Shown: piece after piece, positions 20,601 through 35,100 of the stretch | Layout of the letters: each line of letters starts with the position of its first letter | How positions within the stretch are numbered: the stretch's first letter is position 1 | Source of the DNA: Dasyornis broadbenti | Taxonomy: Eukaryota > Chordata > Aves > Passeriformes > Dasyornithidae | Assembly: GCA_013397935.1 (NCBI GenBank) | Contig: VZRN01000629.1 | Coordinates: forward strand, 762,031-826,030 | Reading direction: 5' to 3' | DNA: 64,000 nucleotides | The notes under the pieces: model-generated | The model's database searches: none | The model's input: only the letters and a program-made list of their open reading frames with translations | What the model was told of the DNA's origin: nothing | Made by a program: the position numbers and the translations under genes

Positions 20601-23600
20601 CTTTGCACATCCATCCCTGTCCTTTGCACATTGCCTGTGCTTCTGCAATGACATTTCGCCTGGCCCTCGCTGGCTGCTCCTGGGAACTGGGTACCATTGC
20701 TGGGAGCTGAAGCCAGAGGATGCAACCACAGGAGTGGACTGTGAGCTTTCAGGACTACTGAACATCTAATTTTCTTCACAGGATTGAATCTCTTACTGCC
20801 ACTAAAAGAAAAAAGCCAACCCTGTGGCAGGGTAATTCAGCAGACAAAGACCACTGGGCTGAGATCTAGAAGAAATGTAGCAGTCAAAGCTTCACCATAC
20901 GCTTCTGCTAGGAGCTGGCGTTACATATTAAGACTCCCTATGCCTCTGTTCTGTGAAATGAGGATAAGGTATCTCTTTCAGCCAGCACATCCTTCATTCA
21001 CTGTTTTACATTGCAGGGTGTTTTTACAATGCCAAGCCTGCGTGTGGCTGTAGCCCCTCAGCATCATCCTAACATGCATAATAAATAAAGCAATATAGAA
21101 ACTGTAGGGCCACAGTCTTTAAATGGGTAACAGTTGGACATCAGAGTGAATGAGAAAAAAAGCCTATACAGAGATAGGAAATGCTAAATTTTCAGGCATC
21201 AGATATAGGCTGTTAATATATTTTTAGTGTGTGCTTTGATCAATTTAGACTATACAAGTGAATTGTATAAACTATCACTTCGTTTCATTCCTGAGTTAAA
21301 GTAATTGTATTTTTTTTTGTCTTGTGGGATGACAAAATGACAAGAGACCATTTAAATGGATTCTCCATTACATTCTGTGGATCCATTAACATTGGCTGGT
21401 TTCCTAACAACCAATGTCAAACAGACATACATTAATGGCTGTTCTCATGAGAAGATTTTTGAAGATTTCCAAATACCTCTTTTATTGAAGTTGATCATAT
21501 TTATCATTTACAGACCCTTCTCATCTTCACATCCTCTCATTCTCGCCATCCTTTAGCCAAGCAGAAAAAGGATCCTGCCATAGCAGAGCTGGATGTGGAT
21601 GCTTGAAGGTTGTGCGGCTTTAGTGCACTCAGGCGTGGTTGTTCTAATAATAACACCACAAAGGCCAAGCAAGAAAGATTTCTGCTCTATTTATTTGATA
21701 GATACATGGGTTCCCCCCCCCCAACTCCGTCTGCTTCTCTAGACACTTGCCTCCCCCCTTCCCAGCTCTTTCTGTTTCTCAACTTTCTATTATTTCTATC
21801 TGTATTATAGTTGCTATTAGCTGTCAGGGGAAGAAAGAAAAAAAAGATAATTTCCTATGTTTCCTGGTTCAGAGAGAAAACACGATTTATTGTAAGGTGT
21901 GAAAAAGTGTGCTGCCTGGAGGGAATTGGAGCAGCGAGTGAGGAAGTTACCTACATGTTAAGGGCCAGAGCCCAGAGCTGTCAGCCCTGAATTCTGCACA
22001 AGCAAAGCTGAACCGGCAGCTGCTGAATCCTTACGAAAGTATCCAGATTCCAAAAGATAAAACTCAAAATAAAAAAGTATCAGACTAGTGAATAAGCCTA
22101 TTCCAGAGCCCAGTTATGCTCAAGAGAGGCTGTAATGACCCAAGCCCTTTGCAGAGGTGCTGGGAGCTGTGCACTTAGTGAAACTCCACCTCTTCCCACA
22201 ACCTGCTGCAGGGGTGCAGGATGCACCCAAAAGTGGCTGTGGCCAGCAGGGCCATGCCAGGCTTTGCCTAGGAAAGCCCTTCTTCTCCTGCATTAAGGTG
22301 GTTGACCTGTCATTTTAGCATATGCTGTTGTTTCTAGCTATTCCATGTAAAAATTGTGACTTTTTTTTCCTGTGTGATTCAATGTCATAAGCAAGCTGGA
22401 TGTTCATCCAGCTTTGCATAAATAGGCCTATGCCAGCAGCAGCAGAATTCAACATGATCAGACTCTTCTTCAGCTACTTCCCAGGTCAGCAGTGAATTAC
22501 TGCCTGCTGCGTTTGTGTGCAAAATATTGCAAGAAAATTAATTCTGAGGAAGACCAGATTATCTCAAAGACTAGGCAACCTGGCAGCATATCCAACTTCA
22601 TCATGCAATTTTAGTGCATGCGTGTTTCATTGAGGCAAGTGCTGAGTCTGATGTGAATTTTATTTATAGGCCTGTATGTCTCAAATGTATGCTTCCCTCA
22701 ATGTACTTGTGTCTCCACTGGAGCACCGAGGGGGTTTAAGCCTACAGCACTGGTAAAAATCTAGAGTCTCGTCTTTGCTGTTGATGTCCCACATCCATCA
22801 GCAGGCTCAGTCCTTTCAAAGGAGCTCCCTCTGTGGCTGCTGCTTCACAGTGATGGCAAAGAGGATGCCAGGGCTTACCCAGCAGGGACACCAGAGCCTG
22901 AAGCTCCTTGAAGGTCAGACAATCACTCTGTTTTCAACAATTGTGCTCCTTTCCAACCATGCGTGCACCCAGATATTTCCCTATTTGCCAATGGCAAACC
23001 CCACCAACTGGAACTGCGAGTAACTATTTGGATGAGCTACCTTCCTGTCCCATCTTTATTAACAATTGAAAAATACCCATGCAAAGGAGTGTGTTGGTGG
23101 GTCTGCTGTTCATTGCAAATAAGGCTACTGGCTCATCAGCTTTTCCATCACCCAGCTGAGCAATGGCAACCTCACCATAACTTCACTGACTGTACCTACA
23201 AGCATGGGGGATGCACACAATTTCCCTCATACATATAGATAAAAAGTACTAAGTGACTGCAGCTAGAAACTGGGACGTACCCCAGTGCTCTCGGAAACCC
23301 TGGTCGCCCTGGCAGGGGCAGCATGCCATGCTCTCTTCCCACCAAGTCAGGGCCAGAGCAACACCTGACAGTGATGGGTTTCTCTTCTAAAGCTCTTTTG
23401 CTGGGACAGGGACATCAGATGATGGGAATGTGACAAGCACTCTGGTTTCTTTGGCACTGCAGAGGCTGTTGAGGACCCTGCCTGTGCTTCCCAGTCCTCC
23501 GGTTCCCTGGGAAGCTGTCTGCATTCTGTCTTCCCTGGGACATGTGAGAAACGAGGTCTTCACAGAGCTCTCTAAGCATGTCTCTCATGTAAGACAAGAG

Positions 23601-26600
23601 ATGCTCAACACAACGAAAGAGAAAACTGCATGCCAAACCCCCTGTCTCCTCACATCTTTGGGATTTGTTCAGGGACTGGATAGGGTGCCCCCACCCTTGG
23701 TCACATCTTTTGTTCTTGTTTTCCTGGTGTATTCTGCCATTTGTGAGGGCGCTGTTCAGGACAGACATTTCCCTTTCAGTCTTCATAGTGCCCATTGTCA
23801 CAGGGACATGAGTGACTGATGACCCACTTTAGGTGGTTTGCTCCTTGGCTACTTCTCTCTGGAAGTCTGTGGTGGGAGACACGGTTTTTAATGGCCTTGT
23901 GCATCTTTATTTCTTACTGCTATTATCAGGGCAGAAATCCAAATTATTTCTGAAGAGTTTTTGTGTTGTGCAACCTGAGTCCAGGATGGATGTGAGTGGA
24001 AAACTCCAGTGACACAAACCCCAAGAGATGGTTTGGGCAACTGGTCTGGACCGGAAGCCTGGATCACCACATCTGCCCTGCCACTGGCACTTGCACATGC
24101 AAATCAAAGCCAGCACAAATGTGTCTATGCAGGCTGCAGCTGCCTTCCAGAAAAACAGGAGGGGAGACATGACAAAACAAGTTAAGTCTTTAGCTACATG
24201 TGGGCAACAGCATGAGTACAATTATTATTCTGTTCTGCACTCATGGACAGACAATTTAGCAAATTTTTCAAACTCAAGCAAAAAGGCAGAAACCTCACTG
24301 ACAGCAGAATCTGTTGAGAAGGACCACAATCTTTTATGCTCTTTGTATTGTTTTATTTCCTGCCAATACAATGAAACCTCTCATGTTTCAATCACAGTTT
24401 CTGAGCACATCTCTGTGGCATTTTTCTGCCTTGCATTATGCTACACATGGAAATAACAGCTATTCAGGAGAAAAATGGGCAAGCGGACAAAACCCCATCC
24501 ATATTTGGCATTCAGGTAGCAGGAGAGATTAAAATACTGGAAAGCATATGATTTGGATGTCATTTCCATGAGCAGATCCTTGATTTTTGCGTTTACCTGA
24601 TGTTTGGTTGACTGGCACAACAGATGTAATTCAAGAGGGCTGGGAGGTGTGTGGTTCTTATACACGTAAGAAGATTAGGCTGTTAAGCAATATGCACTTA
24701 TGTGAAGAATACCACATGCTAATCCTATTCTTGCTTTGCTGCTTTCAATCACTGCTGGTGGTGTTTGAACATATTTTAAACTGCTTTTCCTAACTCTGTC
24801 AAATAAGTTACAGTGGCCAGAATGGAACTTGGTATTTTAAAGTATTTCAAAGGTGTCACTGCAGGATAGACAATAACCTCTTAGAAATACAGAGTATTTT
24901 ATATGTTCAAGCCTTCATTCCTGTGAAGTTTCTCTAGCCAGCAATTTCTTCCTCTCCTTTTATTCCTGTTCTCAGGTCTGTGTTTTACACAGCCTCCAAG
25001 AGTGCCCTGCAGGGTAATGGTAGAAAAGACAGGCAACATGGCAGTCCTGCCTGGCAAGCGTAAGGCTGCTGTTAGGTCAACTGTTCTGCAGGAATATTCA
25101 TTTCATATTCTATTCAGATTGCTACCATGCTCCATGAGAAAACAAAGAGCTAACTAGCCTGTAAAACAGTGAAGACATAAACAGTGGTAGAGAAAACCCC
25201 AAAATGGAACTATTTTAAGGTTCCTGGACCTAATGGTAAGGATGGATTATCACAACAGGGATGATATGACATCCCACATATGCGCACATGTCTATGTGTT
25301 TGTGCACACACACACTCCAGAGCATGTAACTGAAATCAGCATCCCAAGAGAGCCCTTTCAGTCCTACATGCTTAATTAGTTGAAAGCACTTCTTTCAATT
25401 TGACACACTTTCAATGCTTGTCAACACGGATTTCTTCCTGTGTTGACCCTTCACATTACTCCCACTCTGGATATGCAGCAAGATAAAGTCTCTTATCTCC
25501 AGCAGTGTAGTGTGTGTTCTCGATAACACACTTTGTAAGCATGCTTTTAGACATCCTTTGCAATTCTCTCTCCCTGCTCTGCAATTCTACTCCTGTACTG
25601 ACTCAGCCCAAATCACTAAGCCTGCCCGAATTGCTCCAGCAGGTCACTATAATGCTCTCCCTTTTATCCCAGAGAAGTGTGCTGTTCACTGTGATGCTGC
25701 TCTCTGATCAGTCACCTTGATTTCACATGCCAGCACTCAAGAACAAAGCTTTACAAAATTTATTTACTATTCTACCTACCTTAGTTAATGCTTACCATTA
25801 GGATACTCAAAACATTCAATTCCCCTGCATATTTCTGCCTGAACATTTACATCTAAAGTGTCTGTTTTCAAGTAACAGCCTTTTGAGTCTATACTGAGGA
25901 TCCTCTTTTCAAGAAGAGCAGAGACTCGGTCATTGCAGATATTTCCACATCAACATCCACAGTATGAACAACCTCTCCACATTTGTGAACCTAGAGACTG
26001 TCTGTAAAACACCATGAACCTTGGAAAAGCGCACTTGGAAAATGACACTCAATGAAGAATAAGATGTCCTTGCTATATTGGAAGATAGGATTCAGATTAC
26101 TTATTCCAAGTAAAGCAAATGTATTTCTATTTTCTTTGACATTTTCAAAAACTACAACCTTCCATCTAAGCTCTAAGATTTAGTCTCCATACCTTCTCTT
26201 GGTTCTCAGAAGCAGCATTCAGCATCAAAGATGCCAGTTTGCCCAGAAAATGAATGAGCAGGGCCCCTCTTCCCTTCCACTGGCACTGCCTGAAGGCTGA
26301 GGAACCAAACCCCCAAGAGCAGGAACAATAAACCATGTGTTAGGAGCAGAGATGGTGGCTCATATTTCACACTTCTTCCTTCCCATCAGTCTTTTTCAGT
26401 GTGCTTGGCTAGCTGCCTTGCATGCCACTTCACTGCAAGCGGAGATAAGTAGCAACAGTTTCTTCCCATTCCATTTGGTAAATACTATGCAATACTATGT
26501 ATGTAAATACTATTGCAACACGTCCCTTCAAATTACTCACAGCCATGCAGGGGAAGACAGAAAGTCAAGCATCTCAGAGGGTCCAAAGGCAACACTTTTT

Positions 26601-27011
26601 TTTCTTCCTCTGGAGAAATACTCTTGCTGCTCCTGCAGCTCCATAAGACAGTTCTGCAGAGGAATTGAGAGACTTGGCTCTGTCTCTCTATCCCTAGTTC
26701 TGGAAAGCTTCCTCCATGGAATGGTAAGGTAGTGTGTTTCTTGGGACAACAAAAATCCCACACACTCCTCCACAAGGTTTCTCTGGAGCCACCCTGATGG
26801 TGGCCCAGATCTGGCTGGACACAAGGGTGCAGTTACAGATACAACCAGTTCATGATATAGCTTCTCTGGGCTCTTTCAGTACAGCTCTTCCCCAGTCTCA
26901 ATGAATACTCACGTCCTCCATTACCAGCCCCCTCAGATGTTTGGTCTGGCTCTGGCCTCCTGAGCTGTTTACTTGAAGCCCAATTTCAGACAATCATCTG
27001 AATCAGCTGAC
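17602..27011 (-). other. NHS: NHS intron 1, segment without recognised features
   Basis: Starts at the acceptor side of exon 2 and is AT-rich non-coding sequence. Short direct repeats occur, for example 'tgtcctttgcacat' twice near 20597 and 20618, and a run of ten C near 21713. Open frames of 100-149 codons on both strands, for example 18238-18687 minus and 23415-23819 on both strands, match no family I know. That this is all intron 1 is inferred from the absence of exon 1 and the large intron known in mammals. Confidence 0.7.
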
Positions 27012-27125
27012 AAATCACAGAACCATAGACTGGTCTGGGTTGGAAGTGACCTTAGAGATCACCTAGTTCCAACTCCCTTCCATGGGCAGGAACACCTTTC
27101 ACTACACCACATTGCTCTGGGCCAG
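27012..27125 (-). mobile_element. CR1 LINE 3'-end fragment
   Basis: Reverse complement of a CR1 3' end: 'aatcacagaaccatagactgg' with 'gggttggaagtgacc', then 'gagatcacctagttccaac' and 'ccatgggcaggaacacctttc'. The 3' terminus is at the left, so the element lies in the NHS sense orientation. It is 5' truncated. Confidence 0.92.
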
Positions 27126-30100
27126 GAGGAGAATCCTATTTCTACACTGTCCTTCTCCAGTCTCACTTCTGACAGGACACTTGTGTAAAACATTAGAGCA
27201 AACTGGGCTGTATGAGTTCACAGAGGCACAACTGAGAACAAGGCCTGCTGAATTACCAAGTTTCATTTGTTGAAACAATAGTGAACACAGTTTTTTTTTG
27301 TTTGTAAGGGGAAGAAGAGCTGCCTGCAAATAAGGATTTCTTCTTTCCCTTCTATACTTTTCTTCCCTTTCCGTTCTATACTTTCTCAAAGGAATTGTTT
27401 TTAATGAAGAAACCTGATTAGGATTTAGGAAACCTTTAGAATTCTTGTGAGTACCCTCAACCCACCCTGTGGTGCCAAGGACATGATTCAGCACCACTCA
27501 CTGCCAGGGCTCAAGCTCTTACCCAGGAGTTACAGCCTCTCCCCTCCAGGCCGTTTGGGTTTGAAATTAGCCCTTAATCCATAAAACATGAATGTTACAA
27601 TATATGGAACGGACTGTATTATTTACAGTACTTTCCTAGACACATGTATACAAAGACACAAAGATATACAGGATTGCTTTTTAAAGAAACCCATCCAGAT
27701 GACATTTGGAAACTCTGTCAGTGATATCGTATATCTAGACTGCAGGATGAATAACTTATGTCAAGATAAATTATTTTCCCACTGTTGTTATTATTTGAAT
27801 AACATGTTCTCAGCTTACTCACCTTAGGCACTAATATTTTTTTTCTGCAGACTTGCACTGTTTTATTCTACTATATATCAAGTTCTTGCTTACCTCAAAT
27901 GGTCCACAAGCCACAAATGGTAAATGCCAGCTTGCAGATTTAACCAGGAGGTGAGGATTGGTAGCTGTGTCCCCTTGCATGTCCCTGCAGAGGTGCAAAC
28001 CTGTAACCATGCCAGCTGGGGAGCCCCTGTGGCTCATGCTGACCCACTAACTCCCACTTCGAAGTGAGACATCACAGCCAATAGCAACTAGTACATAAAA
28101 TGCAGCATAAAAACATTTAAGCTAAAATAAATTTTAAAGCATTTACTTCTTTTACAGTGTCATAGGGTGTTAATAAAGATCATAACATCGGCTAGGCGTT
28201 ATTGTTATGGCTAATATGGTTTTATGAGCCCAAACCATATCCTATTGTTTGTACTCACATTTATACTATTAAGCTACATATTCATGCACAAAACCTAATT
28301 GAGTTCTGAAGCGGTTTCTGAAAAGCCACATCTGCTGAAGAGCTTCAGGGTTTGTCAGATGCTGCAGGGGTGTGGACCACTCTCTGGTGAGAGCTGTCAT
28401 CCAGAACGTAACTGCAAACAGCTAATTCTTGCACATTTGTAACTCCTCTGTCTTTGTGCATGCATCAAACCGAGTACAAGGCGGTTTTCAACACATCGGC
28501 TTTGGCACAGCAAATACACAGAGTGGCAAACAGCTGCTCCCTTAATGTACATACAAAATGACTACCTGTTAAGTGTGGGCAGACATTTATTAGGACCGTG
28601 TACCAAGTCCTGCACACGAAGGAAAAAACCAGAAGGCAAGGTCGAAATAGCTACGTTTCGCTGCATCCAGTCAAAACCAGAGCAGCAATGTCAGGTGTCA
28701 ACACCTACTGGCAACTATCAAATATCACCGTGGAATGACTGCACTGACAGCAAGACTGGGCAGAAGTCTTCAAACTCTCTGCTGCTTGCAGTGATGAAAA
28801 TTAAATAAAACTAATCTGCAGGAAATAAGCTTCTTGGACCAAAAAATCCACAGAAAAGAGATTAAACTAGGAAATACTTTCAGGAAAGGAAAAAGGTAAG
28901 GAACAAAGGAGAGTGGGGAGAAGGGCACTGGGAGAAGGGAGAATTGTTATTAAAGTTATCATTAAGAAAGTATAAGGTAAAAATGGGGCCACTGAGTAGC
29001 AACCAGTGTTTGACCTTAATGTATCACGTATCAAGTGGAATGGTGAATCAGGGCAGAGGGCACCCTGGGACACTCAAATTTATTCATGATGAGCAAAGTT
29101 GACAATATTTCCAAGCATTAAGAAGCAGATAACGGAAAGTAATCACAAAAGTAACTTTCCTTGGGGGAGATTTGTCTCCTTGGGGAATTTCTATAGCTAA
29201 CAGGCTCCTCACAGATTTTGAGTACAAATGAGCCTCAGAGAGCTCTGAAGAGTCCTCTAGCAGCACCTGTCCCCTTCTGTTCACTATGGAAGGACCATGA
29301 GAAGACAGACTGTGAGGAGCTGACATGTTCTCTCACCACCAGGCACCAAGAGGGGAAACACCACCTTTATAGGGGAGCAGGACTGCCTACTTGGAAACAG
29401 ATGTGAGTTTGCAAAGCTATGGATGGCTTCCCACATTTAGTTGTTGAATATATTTAATGATAAAGTAAATAAAATTGGGTCACAGACAGGCAAGCTACCA
29501 AGGCATAAGGTGAGTTTTAACTCAAAAAGTGAAGCATTGCCTGAGAAACTGGAAAAAATATATTCATTTTTATGAAGGAAGGAATAAACACACTTATAAA
29601 CATGACACCATAGCTGGGCCAGGTGTGAAATTTTGCTGTGCTTACTCTGTCCTTCCTGAGTCATGGATCTGCCTGACTTCTCTGGACCCTCCAGCTATGC
29701 CGGGACATCAGGTCTAGCCCTCATTACCTCCCTCCCACTTCACTGCCTTCTCTTCTCTGCCCCTCTTCTTTCTGTATGGATTTTCCAAGTGGTGTTAAAA
29801 AAAGGAAGTGCAGGAAGAGGTGCCAGACTGCTCTAGAGGCTGAGATGCTGTACATGCTGAACAGTGAAAGGCAGATGACACCCACGGATTCAGCACAGCC
29901 CTGATCTGGCAGGATCTGTTGAGGGGGAAGGTGGCAATTGGTCTTCACATCCCATCAACTCCCGTAGCATCTGCCAGCACAGGCGGAGGGGGAGCCACCC
30001 CAGCCAACTTTTTTTTTTATAATATGGATCTTGTTCATAAAGTCAGAGACATTTTATATACAAATACAGATCAGTTCCCAGCCATCTGCTTATTTCTATG

Positions 30101-31811
30101 TAGCATCTAAAGTACCACAAGGGTGTTACACAGAATATGAAAACAAGGTCTTACCTCTGCTGCTGAGTTAAAAAAAAAAAAAGAAGAAGATGAAAAAGGA
30201 GAAAATATGGGAGTTGGTATGCAGTGAAAAGCTAAGAACTGAGACAGCGTTTTCAGTTGTGGTTGCCTGGGCTGCTGTTGTTTGGAGATAGCGTTTGTCC
30301 TGATGGGTGGATATGCTGGCACATCCCTGCTCTGGGCCTGGTGCAAGTTACCTCCTGGCCTTCAACAGCCATCTCTTGTCCTGCCAGGGACCTCCTAGCA
30401 TTTTCTGTGATCTTTCTACTTGTGTGCCTCAAGAGCAGAAATCACCCTTTTATGCTAAGCATTTGCACATACAGTTAGAGGCCCTGCATTTCATGTGATA
30501 GTCCAGGAATACCTCACTGGTGGGTCTGTTTAGAGTTACACTCTTACAGATAAAAGTAGTCCTTATTCCCCACTAGGACGTGCTCCAAACCTTTGCAGAT
30601 GAGCTGTGGTTTGTACTGCCCAGGCTGCAGTTTTGGACCCGCAAAACTAGGGGGTCCTACAGCACAGCCACCCTTCACCATTTACAAGCAGCTCCAAAGC
30701 ACTGCACTGGATAAGGAACAGGTGATTCATTACTCAGAATTAACCCCCCATGGTCAGTACAGAAAAAAGAGCCAGGTTGCCTGGTCCCACCAGAACCCAG
30801 ACCCACATGGCACAGGAGGACACAAGAATTCACTGATCATCTGCCAGATTCATTATCACTTGGGTTTTTTTAACCACTGCATTTAAATACAGCTAATTCT
30901 GATAAATCAAGATTGTTTCCCTGACTTGCCAGTTTGATAATTTCATCTTCACGTTTATTCACATTAGTAAGTATTGATTTCCTCTGGGATGCAGTACATT
31001 TTCTTGCAGTAAGAGAGGGTGAGGTCTGCTTGGCAAGGTTTTTGTTACACAGTAATTTCTGAAGTTTGGGTATTGTAATACTTAACATACTTTCATTGCA
31101 TCCAGAAAAATGAGATTCTGTGCAACAGCACAGAAGAAAAAATACCTAAAATGTGCAACCACCACTTAGCTAAGAAAATGGCATTAGGCAAAGATTCATT
31201 TGAATGCTTTTCATTTGGGTTATCCTTTATCCCATTGATTAACACCCTGATTCCTTTTTGCTTTGTAATATTGCACAACAGCAACACTTTACAAATACCA
31301 CAGTGCTTTTACACTCTACAAGGGCAAAGCAGCCTCCGCTGAGCTTACTCACATAATCCCCAGGGCAGGTTTTGTATTCAGAAACTCTTTATTTTGAGGG
31401 CAAAATGACATTAATTTGTTGCCTACCACAGAAAGCACAACTTTGCAGCAGCACTGTCACTGCCTGGTTTATGACAATTCATTCATCCCAACAGGAGAAA
31501 AATGTCTTCCTCCAGCCAACTCTATACACAGCTCAGATCCCCTCTATAAGGTGAAGCTCCATTGAACTACAGCTCTAAATTTTCCAGCCTTTCAGCTGTC
31601 ATCATGCCCAGCCATGCTGATGGGGGCACAAATAATCAGGTAATTAATCCTCCTTTGACATCATGAAACCAGGGAGATTTGGGGCTAGCTGCCCATCAGA
31701 TACATATCTCAGCAGTACCTAACATTTCTAGCCAGGTGCCTCCATATCACTGGTTTTAAGATTACAGATGATTATGACCAGAGTTTCATTCTGCATTTCC
31801 TACCAGCAATC
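27126..31811 (-). other. NHS: NHS intron 1, segment without recognised features
   Basis: AT-rich non-coding sequence. Pyrimidine-rich stretches around 27340-27385 contain two copies of 'ttctatactttt'-like sequence, and there are short poly(T)/poly(A) runs near 30009 and 30169. No gene, RNA or transposon could be supported. Confidence 0.7.
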
Positions 31812-31862
31812 ATCCACTTGGACTAGATGATCACAGTAGGCCCCCCACCAACCAGAAAAAGC
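31812..31862 (+). mobile_element. CR1 LINE 3'-end remnant
   Basis: 'ccacttggactagatgatca' followed by 'cagtaggccccccaccaacc' is the degraded terminal block of a CR1 3' end. The usual terminal ATTCT-type tail is replaced immediately afterwards by the long pentanucleotide array, so the array plausibly grew from the CR1 tail (inference). Confidence 0.75.
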
Positions 31863-31865
31863 CCT

Positions 31866-32100
31866 ATTCTATTCTATTCTATTCTATTCTATTCTATTCT
31901 ATTCTATTCTATTCTATTCTATTCTAGTCTAGTCTAGTCTAGTCTAGTCTAGTCTAGTCTAGTCTAGTCTAGTCTAGTCTAGTCTGTTCTGTTCTGTGGT
32001 ATCCTATCCTATCCTATCCTATCCTATCCTATCCTATCCTATCCTATCCTATCCTATCCTATCCTATCCTACTAACTCTAACTCTACCCTATTCTAACCT
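31866..32100. repeat. three-block pentanucleotide array (ATTCT)12 (AGTCT)12 (ATCCT)14
   Basis: Twelve perfect ATTCT units (31866-31925) are followed by twelve perfect AGTCT (31926-31985), two GTTCT, one GTGGT, fourteen perfect ATCCT (32001-32070) and a degenerate tail of ACTAA/CTCTA/ACCCT/ATTCT-like units. Each block differs from the first by one base per unit, which suggests a point mutation spread through neighbouring units by slippage or conversion. It abuts a CR1 3' end. ATTCT is also the unit of the human SCA10 repeat, known for easy DNA unwinding. Confidence 0.97.
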
Positions 32101-35100
32101 GTTCTTTCTACCAACATGACAAATGCTGCTAATTTTATAGTGAAGCTTTGAATTCATAATATCTCTAAGTCTGACAACTCACTGCATGCAGGAGCTCTGT
32201 AGTACCATGTCGAGAGGTTGTGAACCCATACAAGGCAGTGTATTGTGGACATGAGGCAACGACCCTCTGGAAATAATTCAGGGTCTAGCTAACTCCAGCT
32301 GTGTTATCTGGGGTCATTTCCCACTCTCAAACTATTAAAGTTCTTCAGGTTTTAATGCAACAAAATGAGCTTTATCTTCATACAATAAATGATACTGGTA
32401 AAGCAGCTGCAGCCATGCTGACAGAACTGCATTTTAGCAGTCAGTCTAGTCTTTGCACCCCCATATTTTTCAAAAAGGTACATTCTGCTGATAAATGGAA
32501 GCAATGGCTTTGGCTGGCACAGTTTAACTGGTCAAAGATCACACTCTTTTCAGAGCTTTGTCCCATTCCTTTGCACAAACATAAATGGGTAGTTAAGAAA
32601 ATCAGCTTCAGTATATTCACTTAGACTTGTTATGGGGAACACAAGCTTTTAGATTCAGATCACATGATCTGAATGAATCAAGAAAGGAAATGAAAGGAAT
32701 TTTAAAGTGTGTGGCACTATAGGTTATACTCCTAGCTTCATTGACTACAATTTCCTCCCTTTGAGCTTCCACATTTGACCTACTGAGTAAGTACTTCTTC
32801 CCACGAAATACAAATTTCCACCCAGCAAAGCTGAAACCCTCTTCATGGGGTCCCAAGCTCTACCGGGTTGCTTTGTTTGCCATATCCTATTCTGATAGCC
32901 CACAGACCACAATCCATAATATAAACAAAGTTTATTGCATCTCTTGGAGGTACCAGCAACTGCACAGTGACGGAAGAAGGCAGGGCTCTGCCTGACTCCA
33001 AAAAAGTCTCCAATAATCCCATGGAGACTTCATTGTGATGCTGGCACCAGAAACAACCTGGGACTCACAAGCTGACTAGGTCATGTCATCACCTTCCTCA
33101 AGAGAGGATCAGAGACTGCAACAAGGCAAACCCAGGGCAGGATGACTGGTTTGGAAAACAAGCAAGGCTTACTGAAAGGATCAGGGCAGAGAAGATGGAT
33201 TCATGAAAAGTTACCAGTAGGTAGAGGTTGTGAAGAGGCACCATAGAAAATGCAGAGGAAAAATTGCATGAAATGTAGTAAATAGAAACCCAGTGCAAAT
33301 TCAGAGGATGGGACCAGAATAAACCAGACTGACATATGAGCCAACCTTTGAATAGGCTAAGCACTTTCTGCTACATTTATGCAGTCGTGTACAACTTACA
33401 GACTTTTTTTTTTAAATTTTGCCTCATATTAATAGACACCTGGCACTGCCAAGGCAGAAAGGGGCAGTCATCTGTTGAGACAGAACAACTCAAGATGAAA
33501 GATTTTCTCAAACTTGGAGAACCCATTTCCTCTCAGGTATTTGCTGGACTTCTCTAACACTGAAATAGTGAAAAATTATGAAAGGCAGCTTTAGGATGTA
33601 AGACAGGACAGTCTTGGACTGATCCAAAGAACCAGTAGTGAGCCTTCAGTACATGCCAGAACTGGGGATCCTGAGATACATTTCCAGAATGAACACTTTT
33701 TTCCCATGGCAATACTAGACCCAGGCTGGTAACACCAATCCAACAACTGAGCCTCTGCTCTGGCAAGTCTTGAAGCTTACAGAAAATCACAAGATTTGGA
33801 CTGGACTATAACCTTGCAGTTTTGGAGGTGTCTGAGATTGGTATCACATATCCATGCACATTATGGAAGGAGAAAGAAAGCACATTACTGTTTGTGCAGG
33901 TTGAATTTGAGACTACCACTTCAGTACTGCACACCTCGTGTTTAAAAGGCTATTCAAGGTATTACAGTCATTTGTCTCATATTACAGCTTCACCATCTCC
34001 AATGTACTCAGCCTTCCCAAAATGCTCATTAACTGAGGCCTCCCGAATCACATCTGCTCTTCCTGCCATTCAAACTGCCCTAGTGCAAGTGAAGTCCCTT
34101 TCTTAGAGCTCATGAAAGAACATCTTGAGAATAAAATTTAGTCACTAAAAGCCTGGGAGGAATTCAGTTCATCAGAGAAGTAAACCCATTTGTTTTGATG
34201 AAACTGACATACCACCAAAAGTTTTTTTTACTTTATTATATGACACACTCACTGTTTCACAGTTAATTGAAAAAGCTGTAAAGTCAAAGAATTTTTCTGA
34301 TCTGTAGTAAAAATACAACCATGTGCTACAATTAGGTTCCTAAACCACTAATGGGCAGGGTATAATAATTATTTCAGGCTTTTCTCAGCATTTGGAGTTA
34401 GACATTGAAAATAAAAGGGCTTTGATAGGGTGGTGCTGAGACAAGGTCTGGGACAAATAAGTGCAAGGCAAAATTGATCCTTTCCCTACCAACCTCCCTT
34501 ACCATGCCTGTATTTGAAGCAGGCAGTCTGGAGAAGACTTGTAGCAAGGTGGTAACACAAACCCCACACTGGCCTCACTGCTGGCCAGTTGCACAGCAGA
34601 AACCCTGGGATACAGGTGTGGGATATCAGCTGGCTCAGGCTGCAGGGTGTCAGGAGCACAGCCGGTGAAGCCCTCCAAGGTCTGTGAGTGCTACCACAGC
34701 ACAGGCAGTGAATAAATAACACCTCATCAGCAGGCCACATTATTGAATAGCAATAACTTTCCATAATAACTAATTAATGTCACATACAGACCAGACACTT
34801 AAAAGAGAGAAAGTGCTATAGCTCTTGCTTCATGAAATTGCAGTGCTTGAGGTCGAGCTTTACTCATCTGATGGACTGGCACAAGAAGGTACCTGCACGT
34901 GAGCCAGGACCTTCCCTGTGGCAGCTGTGGGCTCAGTCAAGCTGTTTGGCAACTCCCCCAGCTCTATGGTGACATTCCTTCTGTGGCCATCCTGCCTGGA
35001 CAGCAAACTGTAGTGGTTTTGGATATCCCCAACTCATCCCTGACATGTCATCCAATTCTTGTTCCCCAGGGAGAACCCAGCTCTGTAAAAAGAGGCTCCC

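Noticed and set aside
23415..23819. Overlapping frames of 128-129 codons on opposite strands
   Set aside because: Mirror open frames from locally low stop content; neither peptide is recognisable nor splice-bounded.
31866..32100. Regular repeat considered as a CRISPR-like or satellite array
   Set aside because: Units are 5 bp with no spacers, in an avian intron; it is a microsatellite.
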